The notes: generated from the letters alone by a model not told the origin. DNA of 64,000 nt from Burkholderiaceae bacterium (GCA_019236735.1 JAFAIM010000007.1:1-64000), one strand, 5' to 3'. Counted from the first letter of the stretch, positions 45,304 to 59,307 are shown. Numbers and translations: made by a program.

Positions 45304-46402
45304 CCGCGCGCCGAGACGGCGGCTCGCCCAGAACCGCGCAGCGCAGGGCGAGCGCGTCGTCGAGCGCGTGGTGACGCCGCAGCCGCAGTTCCTGCGACAA
45401 GCGGTCCATTTCCGAATAGGCCACCGGCGCACGCTGCCACCTGGCACCTTCCGGAGGATCCTCGACGCCGAGCATCTCGGCGAGCGCCCACCGATCGAAG
45501 CCGGAGTCGCTGATCAGCCGCACGGCGCGGCCGTCGGCCTGTGCACCAAGCCATCGCAGGAACTGCTCCGCGGCATCGGCGCGCGTGGTCCCCAGATTTC
45601 CGAGCAGCGGCAGCACGTTTTTTTCGACGAAGGTCGAGTATGCGACCGGACGGGTCTGCTCGATCTCGACGTAGAACGTCTCGCCCTCGGCGCTGGCGGC
45701 GCCGAAGCTGAGCAGCGCGGGGGCTTCCAGCGAGCTGAATTCGCTGTCGATGAACACGCACAGTTCCTGGTCGCGCGGAGCCGGCGCCGCCCACGCGATC
45801 GGCAGGATCCGGAAAAGCATGACCACGTCGCGGTAAGCAGAGGCGTCCAGGCCGAGACGTACGAGCACATCGACCGGCTCCAGATCGGTCTCGCGAAAGC
45901 CCGCGCGGCGCGCGCAGCGCAGCGCCCGAACGTTTCGCCGCGAAGGACGCAACAGGAAACGGTTGACGCCGCAATTCGACTGCAGCCACGAGCAGGCCAG
46001 CTCGAGCGCCTCGGCCGCGATTCCGTGGCGGCAGAAGCGGGCTGCGGCCAGCCAGATCTCGAGCTCAACGAGGTCGCGCATCAGATCGACTCGGCGCCAA
46101 ACGAGAATCCCGGCATCTTCCTCAGCCGTGCTTAACACCAGTGCGCGGCCGTCGAAGGGGCGCGAGCCATCAAAACAGTGGCGCGGAAAGCGCATCAGAA
46201 ATTGTTCGAGCGTCGGAATCGGCCGCTCGGTGAACCAGGGTGGCCCTACCCAAGTGGGGGTCAAATCGGATTCGGCCAGCCATCGGTGCGCCTGCGCGAC
46301 ATCCTGGGGCAGCGCTCGGCGCAATGCGACCTTGTCCCCGGACGCGATCGTCACGGTTCCGGATTGTTCCGGAAGCGGCGCCAGTGCCACCGCTGCATCC
46401 AT
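45287..46402 (-). CDS. Fusion of GNAT acetyltransferase and DEDDh 3'-5' exonuclease domains
   Basis: A 371-residue two-domain protein. Residues about 15-200 are a GNAT domain of the aminoglycoside-6'-acetyltransferase type (LRRALPQDVAQAHRWL, LEIWLAAARFCRHGIAAEALEL, LRPSRRNVRALRCARRAGF). Residues about 212-360 match Rv2179c-like exoribonucleases: FIDSEFSS gives Asp219 and Glu221, LISDSGFD Asp299, and HHALDDALAL the His344/Asp349 pair. All DEDDh residues appear present. ATG 46402 follows AGGTG; a GTG ten codons upstream is possible. No adjacent gene explains the pairing. Substrates of both domains are unknown. Confidence 0.75.
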   Translation of the reverse strand: MDAAVALAPLPEQSGTVTIASGDKVALRRALPQDVAQAHRWLAESDLTPTWVGPPWFTERPIPTLEQFLMRFPRHCFDGSRPFDGRALVLSTAEEDAGILVWRRVDLMRDLVELEIWLAAARFCRHGIAAEALELACSWLQSNCGVNRFLLRPSRRNVRALRCARRAGFRETDLEPVDVLVRLGLDASAYRDVVMLFRILPIAWAAPAPRDQELCVFIDSEFSSLEAPALLSFGAASAEGETFYVEIEQTRPVAYSTFVEKNVLPLLGNLGTTRADAAEQFLRWLGAQADGRAVRLISDSGFDRWALAEMLGVEDPPEGARWQRAPVAYSEMDRLSQELRLRRHHALDDALALRCAVLGEPPSRRAATAAA

Positions 46403-46486
46403 TCGAAGCACCTGCAAAGTTCCCTCCCCCACCGCTTATGATTACACGGCTTCGTTCGCCCCTACCTGTCCCTCGTGCGAGCTTCC

Positions 46487-47668
46487 ATGCCAGACGGAAC
46501 ACCGGAAACCGATCCGCAGTCTTTGCTCGGGCCGTCGAAACTGCCCGCCGTCGGCACCACGATTTTCACCATCATGTCGCAGCTCGCGGCGGAGCACCAG
46601 GCGGTCAATTTGGGCCAGGGTTTTCCGGACTTCGATTGCGAGGCGCACCTTAAGGAACTCGTGGCCGAAGCGATGCAGCTTGGGCACAACCAGTATGCGC
46701 CAATGCCGGGCCTGCCGGCGCTGCGGCAAGCGGTAGCGCAAAAAGTCCAGCGTTTGTACGGGCGCCGCTACGACAGCGATTCGGAAGTGACGATCACCGC
46801 GGGTGCGACACAGGCGATTTTGACGTCGGTACTGGCGGCGGTACGCGCCGGCGACGAGGTCATCGTGCTAGAGCCGGCTTACGACAGCTATGGCCCCGCA
46901 ATTGAGCTGGCCGGCGGCCGCGCCGTCGCGGTGCCACTGGACTTCACCCGCGGATACGGCGTGAACTGGGAGCGCGTGCGCTCCGCGCTTACGCCACGAA
47001 CGCGCCTGCTGATCCTGAATTCGCCGCACAACCCGACCGGGAGCGTACTCGGCGAGCCGGACTTACGCGCGCTCGAGCAAATCGTCAGCCGCCATCGCTT
47101 GCTGATCGTGTCCGATGAGGTCTACGAACATATCGTGTTCGACGGCCAGCCGCATTGGAGCATCTCCTGCTCCGAACTGCTGGCTTCGCGCGCATTCGTG
47201 CTTTCGAGTTTCGGCAAGACGTTCCACGTAACCGGATGGAAGATCGGAACTTGCTGCGCCCCGGCACCGCTGATGGAGCAGTTCCGCAAGGTGCACCAGT
47301 TCAACGTGTTCACGGTCAATACCCCGATGCAGTGGGCGCTGGCGCGTTTCCTGCAGCAGCCGCGTCACTATCTCGAACTGCCGGCCTTTTACCAGCGAAA
47401 ACGGGACCGCTTCGTCGAGGCGCTGGCGAGCACGCGCTTTTCGCCGCTGCCGTGCCGTGGCACCTACTTCGTGTTAGCGAACTATTCGGCCATCTCCGAC
47501 GAGCCGGAGGAGCAGTTTGCACGTCGGCTGACGGTGGAACACGGAGTGGCGGCGATTCCGCTGGCTCCGTTCTACACGCACCCTGTGAATCGCCACATCG
47601 TTCGCTTTTGTTTCGCCAAACGTGACGAAACGCTCGACGCAGGGCTGGAGCGGCTGGCGCGGGTCTAG
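46487..47668 (+). CDS. PLP-dependent aminotransferase (methionine aminotransferase, YbdL-like)
   Basis: A 393-residue class I aminotransferase. Motifs: VNLGQGFPDFDCEAHL, NQYAPMPGLPALRQAVA, NSPHNPTGSVL, SDEVYEHIVFDG and the PLP lysine in SSFGKTFHVTGWKIG. The N-terminal GQGFPDF and the motif order match YbdL and kynurenine/glutamine aminotransferases, which act on methionine, Phe and related residues. ATG 46487 is preferred to a GTG four codons upstream. Its stop lies in a CTAGTG sequence between convergent genes. Confidence 0.88.
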   Translation: MPDGTPETDPQSLLGPSKLPAVGTTIFTIMSQLAAEHQAVNLGQGFPDFDCEAHLKELVAEAMQLGHNQYAPMPGLPALRQAVAQKVQRLYGRRYDSDSEVTITAGATQAILTSVLAAVRAGDEVIVLEPAYDSYGPAIELAGGRAVAVPLDFTRGYGVNWERVRSALTPRTRLLILNSPHNPTGSVLGEPDLRALEQIVSRHRLLIVSDEVYEHIVFDGQPHWSISCSELLASRAFVLSSFGKTFHVTGWKIGTCCAPAPLMEQFRKVHQFNVFTVNTPMQWALARFLQQPRHYLELPAFYQRKRDRFVEALASTRFSPLPCRGTYFVLANYSAISDEPEEQFARRLTVEHGVAAIPLAPFYTHPVNRHIVRFCFAKRDETLDAGLERLARV

Positions 47669-47680
47669 TGCGTGTAACCC
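47665..47680. repeat. CTAGTG-like remnant between convergent genes
   Basis: CTAGTGCGTGTAACCC resembles the end of the 168-bp element (CTAGTGGCATGTAACACCC) with small changes. It holds the aminotransferase stop codon and abuts the rmuC stop. It may be an eroded insertion scar. Confidence 0.3.
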
Positions 47681-48952
47681 TTACTCCTCCTCATCGTCGC
47701 GCGGCGCCGCGGGCAAAATGGCCACCGCCTGCTCGGCCGGCAAGGCTTCGACATCGCTCAACTTTTTCTGCATCTGGCGCGTGCGGGTGTCTGCCTGCTC
47801 GAGCGTGCGGGAAACAGTGCCAACCTGTTCGCGGACTCGCCCGAGCCATTCTCCAAAACGGGCGAATTCCGTTTTCACCGCCCCCAGCACCTGCCAGACT
47901 TCGGCCGAGCGCTGCTCGATCGCAAGCGTTCGAAAACCCATTTGCACCGTATTGAGCATCGCAAACAACGTGGTCGGACCCGCTACCACGATGCGAAGTT
48001 CGCGATTCAGCGTTTCGGCCAGGCCCGGACGCCGCAACACTTCCGCAAACAGGCCCTCGGTCGGCAGGAACAGCACCGCAAAGTCCGTCGTATGCGGTGG
48101 CTCGACATACTTCTCGCGCAACGAGCGTGCCTCGGTGCGGACGCGCTGTTCCAGCGCACGCCCGGCTTCCTCGGCACTGGCGGCATCAGCGCGTTCCTGC
48201 GCGGCGACCAGTCGCTCGTAATCCTCTGTCGGGAATTTCGCATCGATCGGCAGCCAAACCGAGCCTGAGCCGTTGCGGCCCGGCAGCCGTACCGCAAAAT
48301 CGACGCGTTCGCTCGAGCCCGGTCGGGTCGGAAAATTGATGGCGTACTGGTCGGCCAGCAGCACCTCGCCCAGCAGAGCCGCCAGGCGTACCTCGCCGAA
48401 TACCCCGCGCGATTTGACGTTGCCCAGCAGCCGCTTCAGGTCTCCAACCCCGGCCGCGAGAGCCTGCATTTCGCCCAATCCTTTGTGTACTTGCTCCAGG
48501 CGTTCGGATACGAGTCGGAACGACTCGCCCAGGCGACCTTCCAAGGTCATTTGCAGTTTTTCCTCGACCGTCGCCCGCATCCGCTCCAAACGGGCTTCGT
48601 TGCCGTCCTGTAGCGCCTGCAACCTTGTTTCGACAGTCGCTCGCACGTCTGCCAGATGCCGCTGGATCGCCGCGGTCAGGTCGGCCAGATGCTGCTGCAT
48701 CGTGCGGCCGAAATCCCCCACTTGTTCGCCCTGTATCCGGGTGATCTGCGTCATGTGCGCGGTCAGCGCATCCTGCAACTGCGCCACGCGCGCGCCGATC
48801 TGCAGCGACGCGCGATCGGCGCTCGAATCGACTGCGTGGCGAACTTCGCGTTCGAGCCGATTCAGGCGCGACCGAACCGCCCAAAGAATTGCCGCGACCG
48901 CAGCGGCGGTGCCCGCGACCTCGGCCAACAACCACACTGGAACTTCGCTCAT
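47681..48952 (-). CDS. rmuC: DNA recombination protein RmuC
   Basis: A 423-residue protein with an N-terminal hydrophobic segment (about residues 8-26), a long coiled coil (about 27-170) and the RmuC core (about 175-375) with LKRLLGNVKSRGVFGEVRLAALL, DFAVRLPGR, LPIDAKFPTEDYERLV and TTDFAVLFLPTEGLFAEVLR. The core resembles nuclease folds and RmuC limits inversion between short repeats in E. coli. It is expressed alone and convergent with the aminotransferase. Confidence 0.93.
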   Translation of the reverse strand: MSEVPVWLLAEVAGTAAAVAAILWAVRSRLNRLEREVRHAVDSSADRASLQIGARVAQLQDALTAHMTQITRIQGEQVGDFGRTMQQHLADLTAAIQRHLADVRATVETRLQALQDGNEARLERMRATVEEKLQMTLEGRLGESFRLVSERLEQVHKGLGEMQALAAGVGDLKRLLGNVKSRGVFGEVRLAALLGEVLLADQYAINFPTRPGSSERVDFAVRLPGRNGSGSVWLPIDAKFPTEDYERLVAAQERADAASAEEAGRALEQRVRTEARSLREKYVEPPHTTDFAVLFLPTEGLFAEVLRRPGLAETLNRELRIVVAGPTTLFAMLNTVQMGFRTLAIEQRSAEVWQVLGAVKTEFARFGEWLGRVREQVGTVSRTLEQADTRTRQMQKKLSDVEALPAEQAVAILPAAPRDDEEE

Positions 48953-49039
48953 CGCGACTGCGCCCTTCCCTGCTTCTCATTTCAGCACGCGCCGGTGCCG
49001 ATTATCGAGGAACCGCGACTTTTCAGCCCGCTGAAACAC

Positions 49040-51550
49040 TTACACTTCGCGCAGAACCGTCCAGGGAGGAGTCGATGTCACGCGCCGAAGCGCGACCGAA
49101 CCCGCGGCGATCGCGCTCGCGGCGCCGAACGCGATTCCCAAGGCGAAAGGCCACGCGCTTGGACGATAGTCGAAGTGCAGCACCTGGCGCGCCAGCAGCC
49201 AGGCGATCGCGCTTGCGGCCATCGCGGAAAGCAGGCCGGAGATCGAACCGATGGCGCCGAGCTCCACAAGCTGGACGCCTCGCAACTGCCTGCGCACCGC
49301 CCCGAGCGCACGAACCAGGGCCGCGTGGCGTGCACGTTCGTCCTGGGTCGCCCATAACGCCGAGTACAAGACGAGCACGCCGGCCAGCAGCGCGAATGCG
49401 AACACCAGCTGTACTGCAGAACCGACCTGTTCGACCACGGAACGGACTTGGGCAAGCACCGCGCCCGTATCGATCACCGTCAGGTTGCGAAATTCTCGCA
49501 CCAGTGTCGAGGTCGGATCCGGCTGCAGCTGCAACTGCGGCACGTAAACGGATGTGATCAAGGTTTGCGGGCGATCCTGCAACAGCGCGGGCGACATGAT
49601 CACAAAGAAATTGACCTTCATCGAATCCCAGTTGAGCTCGCGTACGCTGGTCACCGCCGCTTCCACGGTCTCGCCCGCGACGTCGAAGCCCAGTCGATCG
49701 CCAACGCGCACCCCAAGCGTCTGGGCGATCCCTCGCTCGATCGACAATTCGGCCGAGCGCGCCCCGAACCACCTGCCTTGAACGATCCGGTTATAGGAAG
49801 GCAGTTCGTCCATATACGACAGATTGAATTCGCGTTCGACCAGCCGGCGCGCGCGTTCATCCGCGTAGCGACCGGGATCGACCGGCTGCCCGTCGATCGA
49901 CACCAGCCTGCCGCGCACCATCGGAAACAGCTCGGCGCCGGTGATTCCCAGCGCATGCAGGCGTGCTTGTACCGCCTGCGCCTGGTCAGGTTGGATGTTG
50001 ATGATGAAGCGGTTGGGTGCGTCCGGTGCGATCTGGGCCCGCCACTGCTGCAGCAGATCGGTGCGCAGAATTCCCATTACGAGCAGCGCAGTCAGCCCGA
50101 AAGACAGAGCTACCACCTGGACGATGGTTGCCGAGGGATGGCGTGCGATCGCCGCCAGTGCCAGGCCAACGCTCGACGGCAAGCGCTTCGCGCCTCGGCG
50201 CAACCGGCGCAATGCTGCGAGCCAGCCCCATGCAGCGGCGGCGAACACGACGACTGCGCCGGCGAATCCGGCGCCGGTCACCAATGCCAGCTGCATGTCG
50301 CGCGAAAGCCATAACAGGAGGCACACGAACGCGGCTGCTGCCGCTGCATAGACGATTGCAGCGGACTGCGTTGGCCACGCCGCAGCATCGCGCCGAAGTG
50401 CGCGCAGCGGGGGCACGTTGCGCAGGCGCACGATCGGCGCCAGCGCGAATCCGCCCAGCAGCGCCAGCCCGCATCCGAAGGACTGCATCGCCGACGCGAT
50501 CGACGGCGGCGGCAGCTGCGTCGGTAACAGTGTTCCCAGAGCCTGCACGATCGCCAGATGCAATACGAGGCCGCCTGACACGCCGGCGAGCGAACCCGCG
50601 AGCCCGACCCAGGCGAACTGCAGCGCGAACAGAGCCAGCAGATCGCGCGGCCGCAATCCCAGACAACGCAACACCGCGCAACTGTCGATCCGCCTGTGCG
50701 CGAACTGCCTCGCCACCATCGCGACCGCGACTGCGGCCAGCAGCGCTGCGAGCAGGGCAATCAGCGTCAGGAACTGGCGCGCCCGCTCCAGCGCCGCATG
50801 CAGCTCCGGCCGGCCATCCTGCAGCGACTGCAGGCGCTGTCCGCGCGCAAGGCGCGGTCGCAGCCACCCGGAAAAGCGCTCGATGGAATCGGTGGGGCCT
50901 GCGAACAGCAGGTGGTACGCGACTCGGCTGCCGGGCTGCACCAGATGCGTGGCGGCGAGATCATCGAGCTGGATCATCACGCGCGGAGCGAACGATAGGA
51001 GCTGCGCGCCGCGGTCCGGCTCCGTGACGATCACGCCCGCGACTCGCAGCGTCGAGTCGCCTAGGCGAAAGCGGTCGCCGACCGCCAGGTTGAGCGAATC
51101 CAGAAGCTGCGGATCCACCCACGCCTCGCCCTCGGCGGGTGCTCCGGGCGCTGCAGCGTCGGTTCCGGGCGCCCGAAGTGTGACTTTGCCTCGCAGCGGA
51201 TAAGCCGCTGAGACCGCCTTGAGCGCGGCAAGGACGCTGCGCTGCGGGTCTTGTGCGCTGACCGCCATGCTCAGAAACGTGACGGTTTGAGCAAGCTGCA
51301 ATCCCGCCGAGCGCGCCTGCTCTGCGATTGTCGCGTCGATCGGCCGATCCGACTCGAGTACCAGATCGCCGCCGATGAAAATCGCGGCGTCTCGCTGTAG
51401 CGCCCGCTCGGCTCGATCTACGAAGAAGGCGACGCTCGCCAGCGCGGCCACCGCCAGCGCGAGCGAGGCCGCAAGCAGTCGCACTTCGCCCGAGCGCCAG
51501 TCGCGGACGGTCATCCGCAGCGACTGCGAAAGTAAGGCCGCGAACGTCAC
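49040..51550 (-). CDS. ABC-type transport permease, FtsX/YbbP family
   Basis: An 836-residue inner membrane protein with two FtsX-like halves. The N-terminal helix (about residues 24-44) is followed by a large periplasmic domain, then helices near 262-285, 308-335, 355-378, a central block of three or four helices, a second periplasmic domain (GRLVSIDGQPVDPGRY) and a last trio near 710-830. The layout matches YbbP, whose ATPase YbbA is normally encoded next door; no ATPase gene is adjacent here. The start is GTG 51550. Substrate unknown; lipoprotein or lysophospholipid handling is the family precedent. Confidence 0.82.
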   Translation of the reverse strand: MTFAALLSQSLRMTVRDWRSGEVRLLAASLALAVAALASVAFFVDRAERALQRDAAIFIGGDLVLESDRPIDATIAEQARSAGLQLAQTVTFLSMAVSAQDPQRSVLAALKAVSAAYPLRGKVTLRAPGTDAAAPGAPAEGEAWVDPQLLDSLNLAVGDRFRLGDSTLRVAGVIVTEPDRGAQLLSFAPRVMIQLDDLAATHLVQPGSRVAYHLLFAGPTDSIERFSGWLRPRLARGQRLQSLQDGRPELHAALERARQFLTLIALLAALLAAVAVAMVARQFAHRRIDSCAVLRCLGLRPRDLLALFALQFAWVGLAGSLAGVSGGLVLHLAIVQALGTLLPTQLPPPSIASAMQSFGCGLALLGGFALAPIVRLRNVPPLRALRRDAAAWPTQSAAIVYAAAAAAFVCLLLWLSRDMQLALVTGAGFAGAVVVFAAAAWGWLAALRRLRRGAKRLPSSVGLALAAIARHPSATIVQVVALSFGLTALLVMGILRTDLLQQWRAQIAPDAPNRFIINIQPDQAQAVQARLHALGITGAELFPMVRGRLVSIDGQPVDPGRYADERARRLVEREFNLSYMDELPSYNRIVQGRWFGARSAELSIERGIAQTLGVRVGDRLGFDVAGETVEAAVTSVRELNWDSMKVNFFVIMSPALLQDRPQTLITSVYVPQLQLQPDPTSTLVREFRNLTVIDTGAVLAQVRSVVEQVGSAVQLVFAFALLAGVLVLYSALWATQDERARHAALVRALGAVRRQLRGVQLVELGAIGSISGLLSAMAASAIAWLLARQVLHFDYRPSAWPFALGIAFGAASAIAAGSVALRRVTSTPPWTVLREV

Positions 51551-51581
51551 CGTTTTATGAGGTCGCCATCGGGTTCAGCGC

Positions 51582-51782
51582 TCAGCGACGCAGCCACCAC
51601 AGCAGAAGTGTCAGCACAGCCGAAACCAGCACGCTGCTGGCCAACGGCAAATACAAATCGAACCCGCCACGATGGAAGTGAAAATCGCCCGGCAGCCGGC
51701 CGAGCGGGATGCGGGAGAGCCACGGCCATGTCAGGCCGGCAACCAACAGCGCGAGGCCCGCCCCGATCAGCCAGCGATTCAT
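51582..51782 (-). CDS. DUF2905 small membrane protein
   Basis: A 66-residue protein with two membrane helices (residues 4-22 and 45-63) joined by IPLGRLPGDFHFHRGGFDLYLP, the DUF2905 signature. Function is unknown. It lies 31 bp before the permease in the same direction, so the two may be co-transcribed. Confidence 0.85.
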   Translation of the reverse strand: MNRWLIGAGLALLVAGLTWPWLSRIPLGRLPGDFHFHRGGFDLYLPLASSVLVSAVLTLLLWWLRR

Positions 51783-51860
51783 CGTCGCTGTTATACACCG
51801 CGACTGGGGAGCGGGTGCTTGCAGGGCCCAGATGCAGTTTGCCCCACGGCACAGCGGCGA

Positions 51861-51878
51861 GGCGCGGATCTCCGCGCC
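51861..51878. other. Perfect GC-rich inverted repeat
   Basis: GGCGCGGATCTCCGCGCC is an 18-bp inverted repeat with 8-bp arms, in the leader of the DUF2905 gene downstream of the pilY1 terminator. It has no T-run. Confidence 0.5.
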
Positions 51879-51895
51879 TTGCTCAGCTGATCTGC

Positions 51896-51926
51896 AAAAG
51901 CGCCCGGCAGCGGGAGGGCCGGGCGC
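51896..51926 (-). terminator. Intrinsic terminator of the minor pilin operon
   Basis: On the minus strand, 15 bp after the pilY1 stop, the arms GCGCCCGGC and GCCGGGCGC (51918-51926 and 51900-51908) enclose a 9-base loop and are followed by TTTT (51899-51896). This is a standard rho-independent terminator. Confidence 0.8.
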
Positions 51927-51941
51927 GGCACTGTTACCTTG

Positions 51942-56597
<4,656 letters not shown>

Positions 56598-56608
56598 GGT
56601 GGATCCCA

Positions 56609-57178
56609 TCACAGCGTGATGAAAGCTTGACTAAGCGTGGAAGAGTTGCGGGCATTCGCCACTTGCACGGTGACCCGATAGAAATACTTCGGCGACCCGA
56701 TGTACGTCACGGCGTCGCTCGACATGCTGCCGTTGTTCGACGAGCCGCCCGATACCGACGCGCAGAAGTTGCCGACGCCGCCGGGAGAGCCGGTCAACTT
56801 GCACATCCGGCTGATCGTCCACGAAACCGTGTTGTTGGCGTTGTCGGTGACGGTGCAGGTTGTGCATGTGTTCCAGAACGTTGACGAAGTCCAGAGCTGA
56901 TCGGTTCCATAGGAGTAGTAGCCGCTGGCCGGCGCATCGGCGTTCAAAGCGCCCGTAGTGGAGTTGGCCTGCAGCCACGCCACCGCCGCCTGAACCCCGG
57001 AGTCGGCGCTGTTGACAGTCGCATTGCGCGCGGCCAGGTTGCCAGCGACCATCTGGCCGGTGTCCATCGAACGAATCATCGCTACACCGGAAACCATCAT
57101 CGCGACCAGCGCAACCAGCACCATCAGCAGCATGTATCCGTGTTGCGCCTTTCGCGGCGCCGTTCGATTCGATCTCAT
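56609..57178 (-). CDS. pilX: Minor pilin PilX
   Basis: A 189-residue minor pilin. After a 16-residue basic leader ([14 protein letters not shown]) comes [20 protein letters not shown], a pilin-type helix with Tyr at the cleavage site and no Glu5, as in many PilX proteins. The C-terminal part has paired cysteines (NTCTTCT, MCKL, FCAS). ATG 57178 overlaps the pilW stop (ATGA); an ATG four codons upstream lies inside pilW. It precedes pilY1. Confidence 0.85.
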   Translation of the reverse strand: MRSNRTAPRKAQHGYMLLMVLVALVAMMVSGVAMIRSMDTGQMVAGNLAARNATVNSADSGVQAAVAWLQANSTTGALNADAPASGYYSYGTDQLWTSSTFWNTCTTCTVTDNANNTVSWTISRMCKLTGSPGGVGNFCASVSGGSSNNGSMSSDAVTYIGSPKYFYRVTVQVANARNSSTLSQAFITL

Positions 57179-58266
57179 GACGGTGTCCAAATCAGGTTAC
57201 GAACGCTGCTGGTGACGTGAAAGACCCGGTAGCGGTAGCACTGCCAGCCCGGTTCGGTCGGAGCGGCGGTGCCAGAAAGATCGAGCTGCGTCACGGTTCC
57301 ATCGTCCCAGGTGACGGAAGGAGACGCCAGCGTGGTGACGCATTGGCCCGCGCTGTTTTGCTTTTCGGGCTTGGCGCTGCGGGCCACCAGCACGACTCGG
57401 ACCGCCAGCACGCTTTGCCACGTTGCGGGCGCCGCAACGGTCCAGGCTCCGACGGTGCCGGTGCCGTTATCGATTCCGTACATTGCCTTCAACATCACGA
57501 TATTCGCCGCTACGGGCTGAGAGGCTTGGTCTGCGATCAGTTGATTGACCATCAGCGTGTCGAAGTTCGGGAGCGCCGGGTTGTTCTGGATCCAGTACTG
57601 GTTCGCGATCGGTGCCGGGCCCATATCCATCACCACTGCGCTGGCCGAGTAGTTCGGCCCCATGCCTCCCGCCGGGTTGTAGCGGGCAGCGGCGTGCTTG
57701 ATCGTGTTCTGGTTGGTGGCGCCGTTGGTCGGCGTATTGGTCGCTTCGGCAAGCGTGCAGGGCTGGCCGGGTTGTGCCAGCAGCAGCACGTCGCCCTGGT
57801 TTACACCATACGCGTCGGTGACGACGTAGTCGGACGTTGGCGACGCCAGACCCGTCGTCAGATTGATGACGCCCGGCATCATGTCGGTGTTGCTGGAGAT
57901 GACGGTGATCGAGTCGGGCTGCTGCGCGTTCCCGCCGAACGCGATCTGAACAGGGGCGAGCGTGAAGGGTCCGATCGCGGCGGCTGGAGTCACGCCCGAG
58001 TCGGAGCCGCTCACCTGGCATCCGAGGTAGTTGGCGTTATTGATTCCATAGCCGGCGATCCGCAGATCGCGATCCAATACATATGTCCCAAGGGTGCCGC
58101 TGAAAGAGGCGTCGCCGCCGCTGGTCGCGGTTCGCCGGTAGCCCTCCGACACCGCGAACGCCTGCATCACGACGAGCGTCGCGAACATCGCCACGACGGT
58201 CGAAACCAATATCTCGATCAGCGAAAAGCCGGTTTGATGGGTGCGCCGCTTCATGCCTGATCTCAT
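57175..58266 (-). CDS. pilW: Minor pilin PilW
   Basis: A 363-residue large minor pilin. The prepilin leader MRSGMKRRTHQTG is followed by FSLIEILVSTVVAMFATLVV, with Glu5. The long C-terminal region contains DRDLRIAGYGINNANYLGC and a conserved VRVVLVARS strand typical of PilW. ATG 58266 overlaps the pilV stop; ATG 58254 is also possible. PilW helps assemble the tip complex with PilX, PilV and PilY1. Confidence 0.9.
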   Translation of the reverse strand: MRSGMKRRTHQTGFSLIEILVSTVVAMFATLVVMQAFAVSEGYRRTATSGGDASFSGTLGTYVLDRDLRIAGYGINNANYLGCQVSGSDSGVTPAAAIGPFTLAPVQIAFGGNAQQPDSITVISSNTDMMPGVINLTTGLASPTSDYVVTDAYGVNQGDVLLLAQPGQPCTLAEATNTPTNGATNQNTIKHAAARYNPAGGMGPNYSASAVVMDMGPAPIANQYWIQNNPALPNFDTLMVNQLIADQASQPVAANIVMLKAMYGIDNGTGTVGAWTVAAPATWQSVLAVRVVLVARSAKPEKQNSAGQCVTTLASPSVTWDDGTVTQLDLSGTAAPTEPGWQCYRYRVFHVTSSVRNLIWTPS

Positions 58267-58658
58267 GGGTTCTGGATCGTCGCGATTTCGCTGTGCTGGT
58301 GCGCCGTGCCGTTGGGCGGCGTCCACGTGATCGTCACCTGCACCGTTCCGGTCGCAGGCGTGACTGCGACCGTAGCGGCACCGTTCGGCAGCGCCGTCTG
58401 CACCTCGTTTACCCAGCCCACCAGCACGGTCGGGGCGGCTCCGCCGCCGTACGCGTACGTGGCCAGGTTGGTCCGGTTCACCCACATGTCGTTGATCAAG
58501 GCTTCCGACAGCAGAACGGCGTCGGTGCGGTTCTTCGCGTCGGAGTAGTAAGAGATCGCGCGCGCCTGCATCCCCAACATTCCGAGAATTCCGAAGGCAA
58601 AAATCGTCATCGCGACCAGAACTTCGATCAGCGTCATTCCGCGTACGGCAACTCGCAT
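58263..58658 (-). CDS. pilV: Minor pilin PilV
   Basis: A 131-residue minor pilin with leader MRVAVRG and MTLIEVLVAMTIFAFGILGMLGMQ, Glu5 present. The body includes ISYYSDAKNRTDAVLLSEALINDMW, characteristic of PilV. GGAGG lies a few bases before ATG 58658; a GTG five codons upstream is in frame but the ribosome site favours the ATG. Stop overlaps the pilW start. Confidence 0.9.
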   Translation of the reverse strand: MRVAVRGMTLIEVLVAMTIFAFGILGMLGMQARAISYYSDAKNRTDAVLLSEALINDMWVNRTNLATYAYGGGAAPTVLVGWVNEVQTALPNGAATVAVTPATGTVQVTITWTPPNGTAHQHSEIATIQNP

Positions 58659-58673
58659 CGCTCCTCCGTTCAC

Positions 58674-59288
58674 CTAGCACCCCCTCGGATCGTTCGCCAA
58701 AAGCAAGGCCGGATCGCACATCCGGATCTGGCCGCTGCTCACCGTTACCCGCAGCGGACGAGCGTTGTTCGGAATCGAGACGTTGATCGTCGCGATTGCC
58801 GTGGTGTTGTCGAGGTTGGACGGCAACACCATTCCCAGAGAGTTGAATGTGACGACGCTGGTCGGGGCGCCGTTAGCGTCGACGGAATTGACCTGAGCCA
58901 GCGGAGTTCCCTCGTTTGCCGCCAGGTGATACTGGATCCAATTGAACGGTGCACCGCCCGTTGCGCTGCCAGGGCAATCGCCCGCCGCTTCCGGCACGGG
59001 TCCCGCGCCGTTCGAGTTGAACGGATTCATACATCCGACCATCCAGTCCGCTTGCGGCGGATTTCCCCCAGAAGTCAGCCAGAACATCACGCTGCGGTTG
59101 CGTCGCAGCGCCTCAGCGCGTGCGAGCTGCAGGCCGTTCTGAATGGATTCGGTCGCAGTGCGAACCTGAACGTTCTGCATCCATGTGCTGAACATCGGCA
59201 CCGCCTGCGACAGCAGGACGGCGGCAATGGCCAGCGCAACCGCCAGTTCGATCAGCGTGAAGCCGCGGATCAAGTAAGAGGACCTCAT
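58674..59288 (-). CDS. fimT: Minor pilin FimT/FimU (GspH-type)
   Basis: A 204-residue prepilin with leader MRSSYLIRG and FTLIELAVALAIAAVLLSQAVP, then the GspH/FimT domain (TESIQNGLQLARAEALRRNRSVMFWL) and a C-terminal Cys. It initiates pilus assembly with PilVWX. GAGGAG lies nine bases before ATG 59288. The gap to pilE is 19 bp. FimT and FimU cannot be told apart by eye. Confidence 0.88.
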   Translation of the reverse strand: MRSSYLIRGFTLIELAVALAIAAVLLSQAVPMFSTWMQNVQVRTATESIQNGLQLARAEALRRNRSVMFWLTSGGNPPQADWMVGCMNPFNSNGAGPVPEAAGDCPGSATGGAPFNWIQYHLAANEGTPLAQVNSVDANGAPTSVVTFNSLGMVLPSNLDNTTAIATINVSIPNNARPLRVTVSSGQIRMCDPALLLANDPRGC

Positions 59289-59307
59289 CGTCGATCGCTC
59301 CTCGCTT

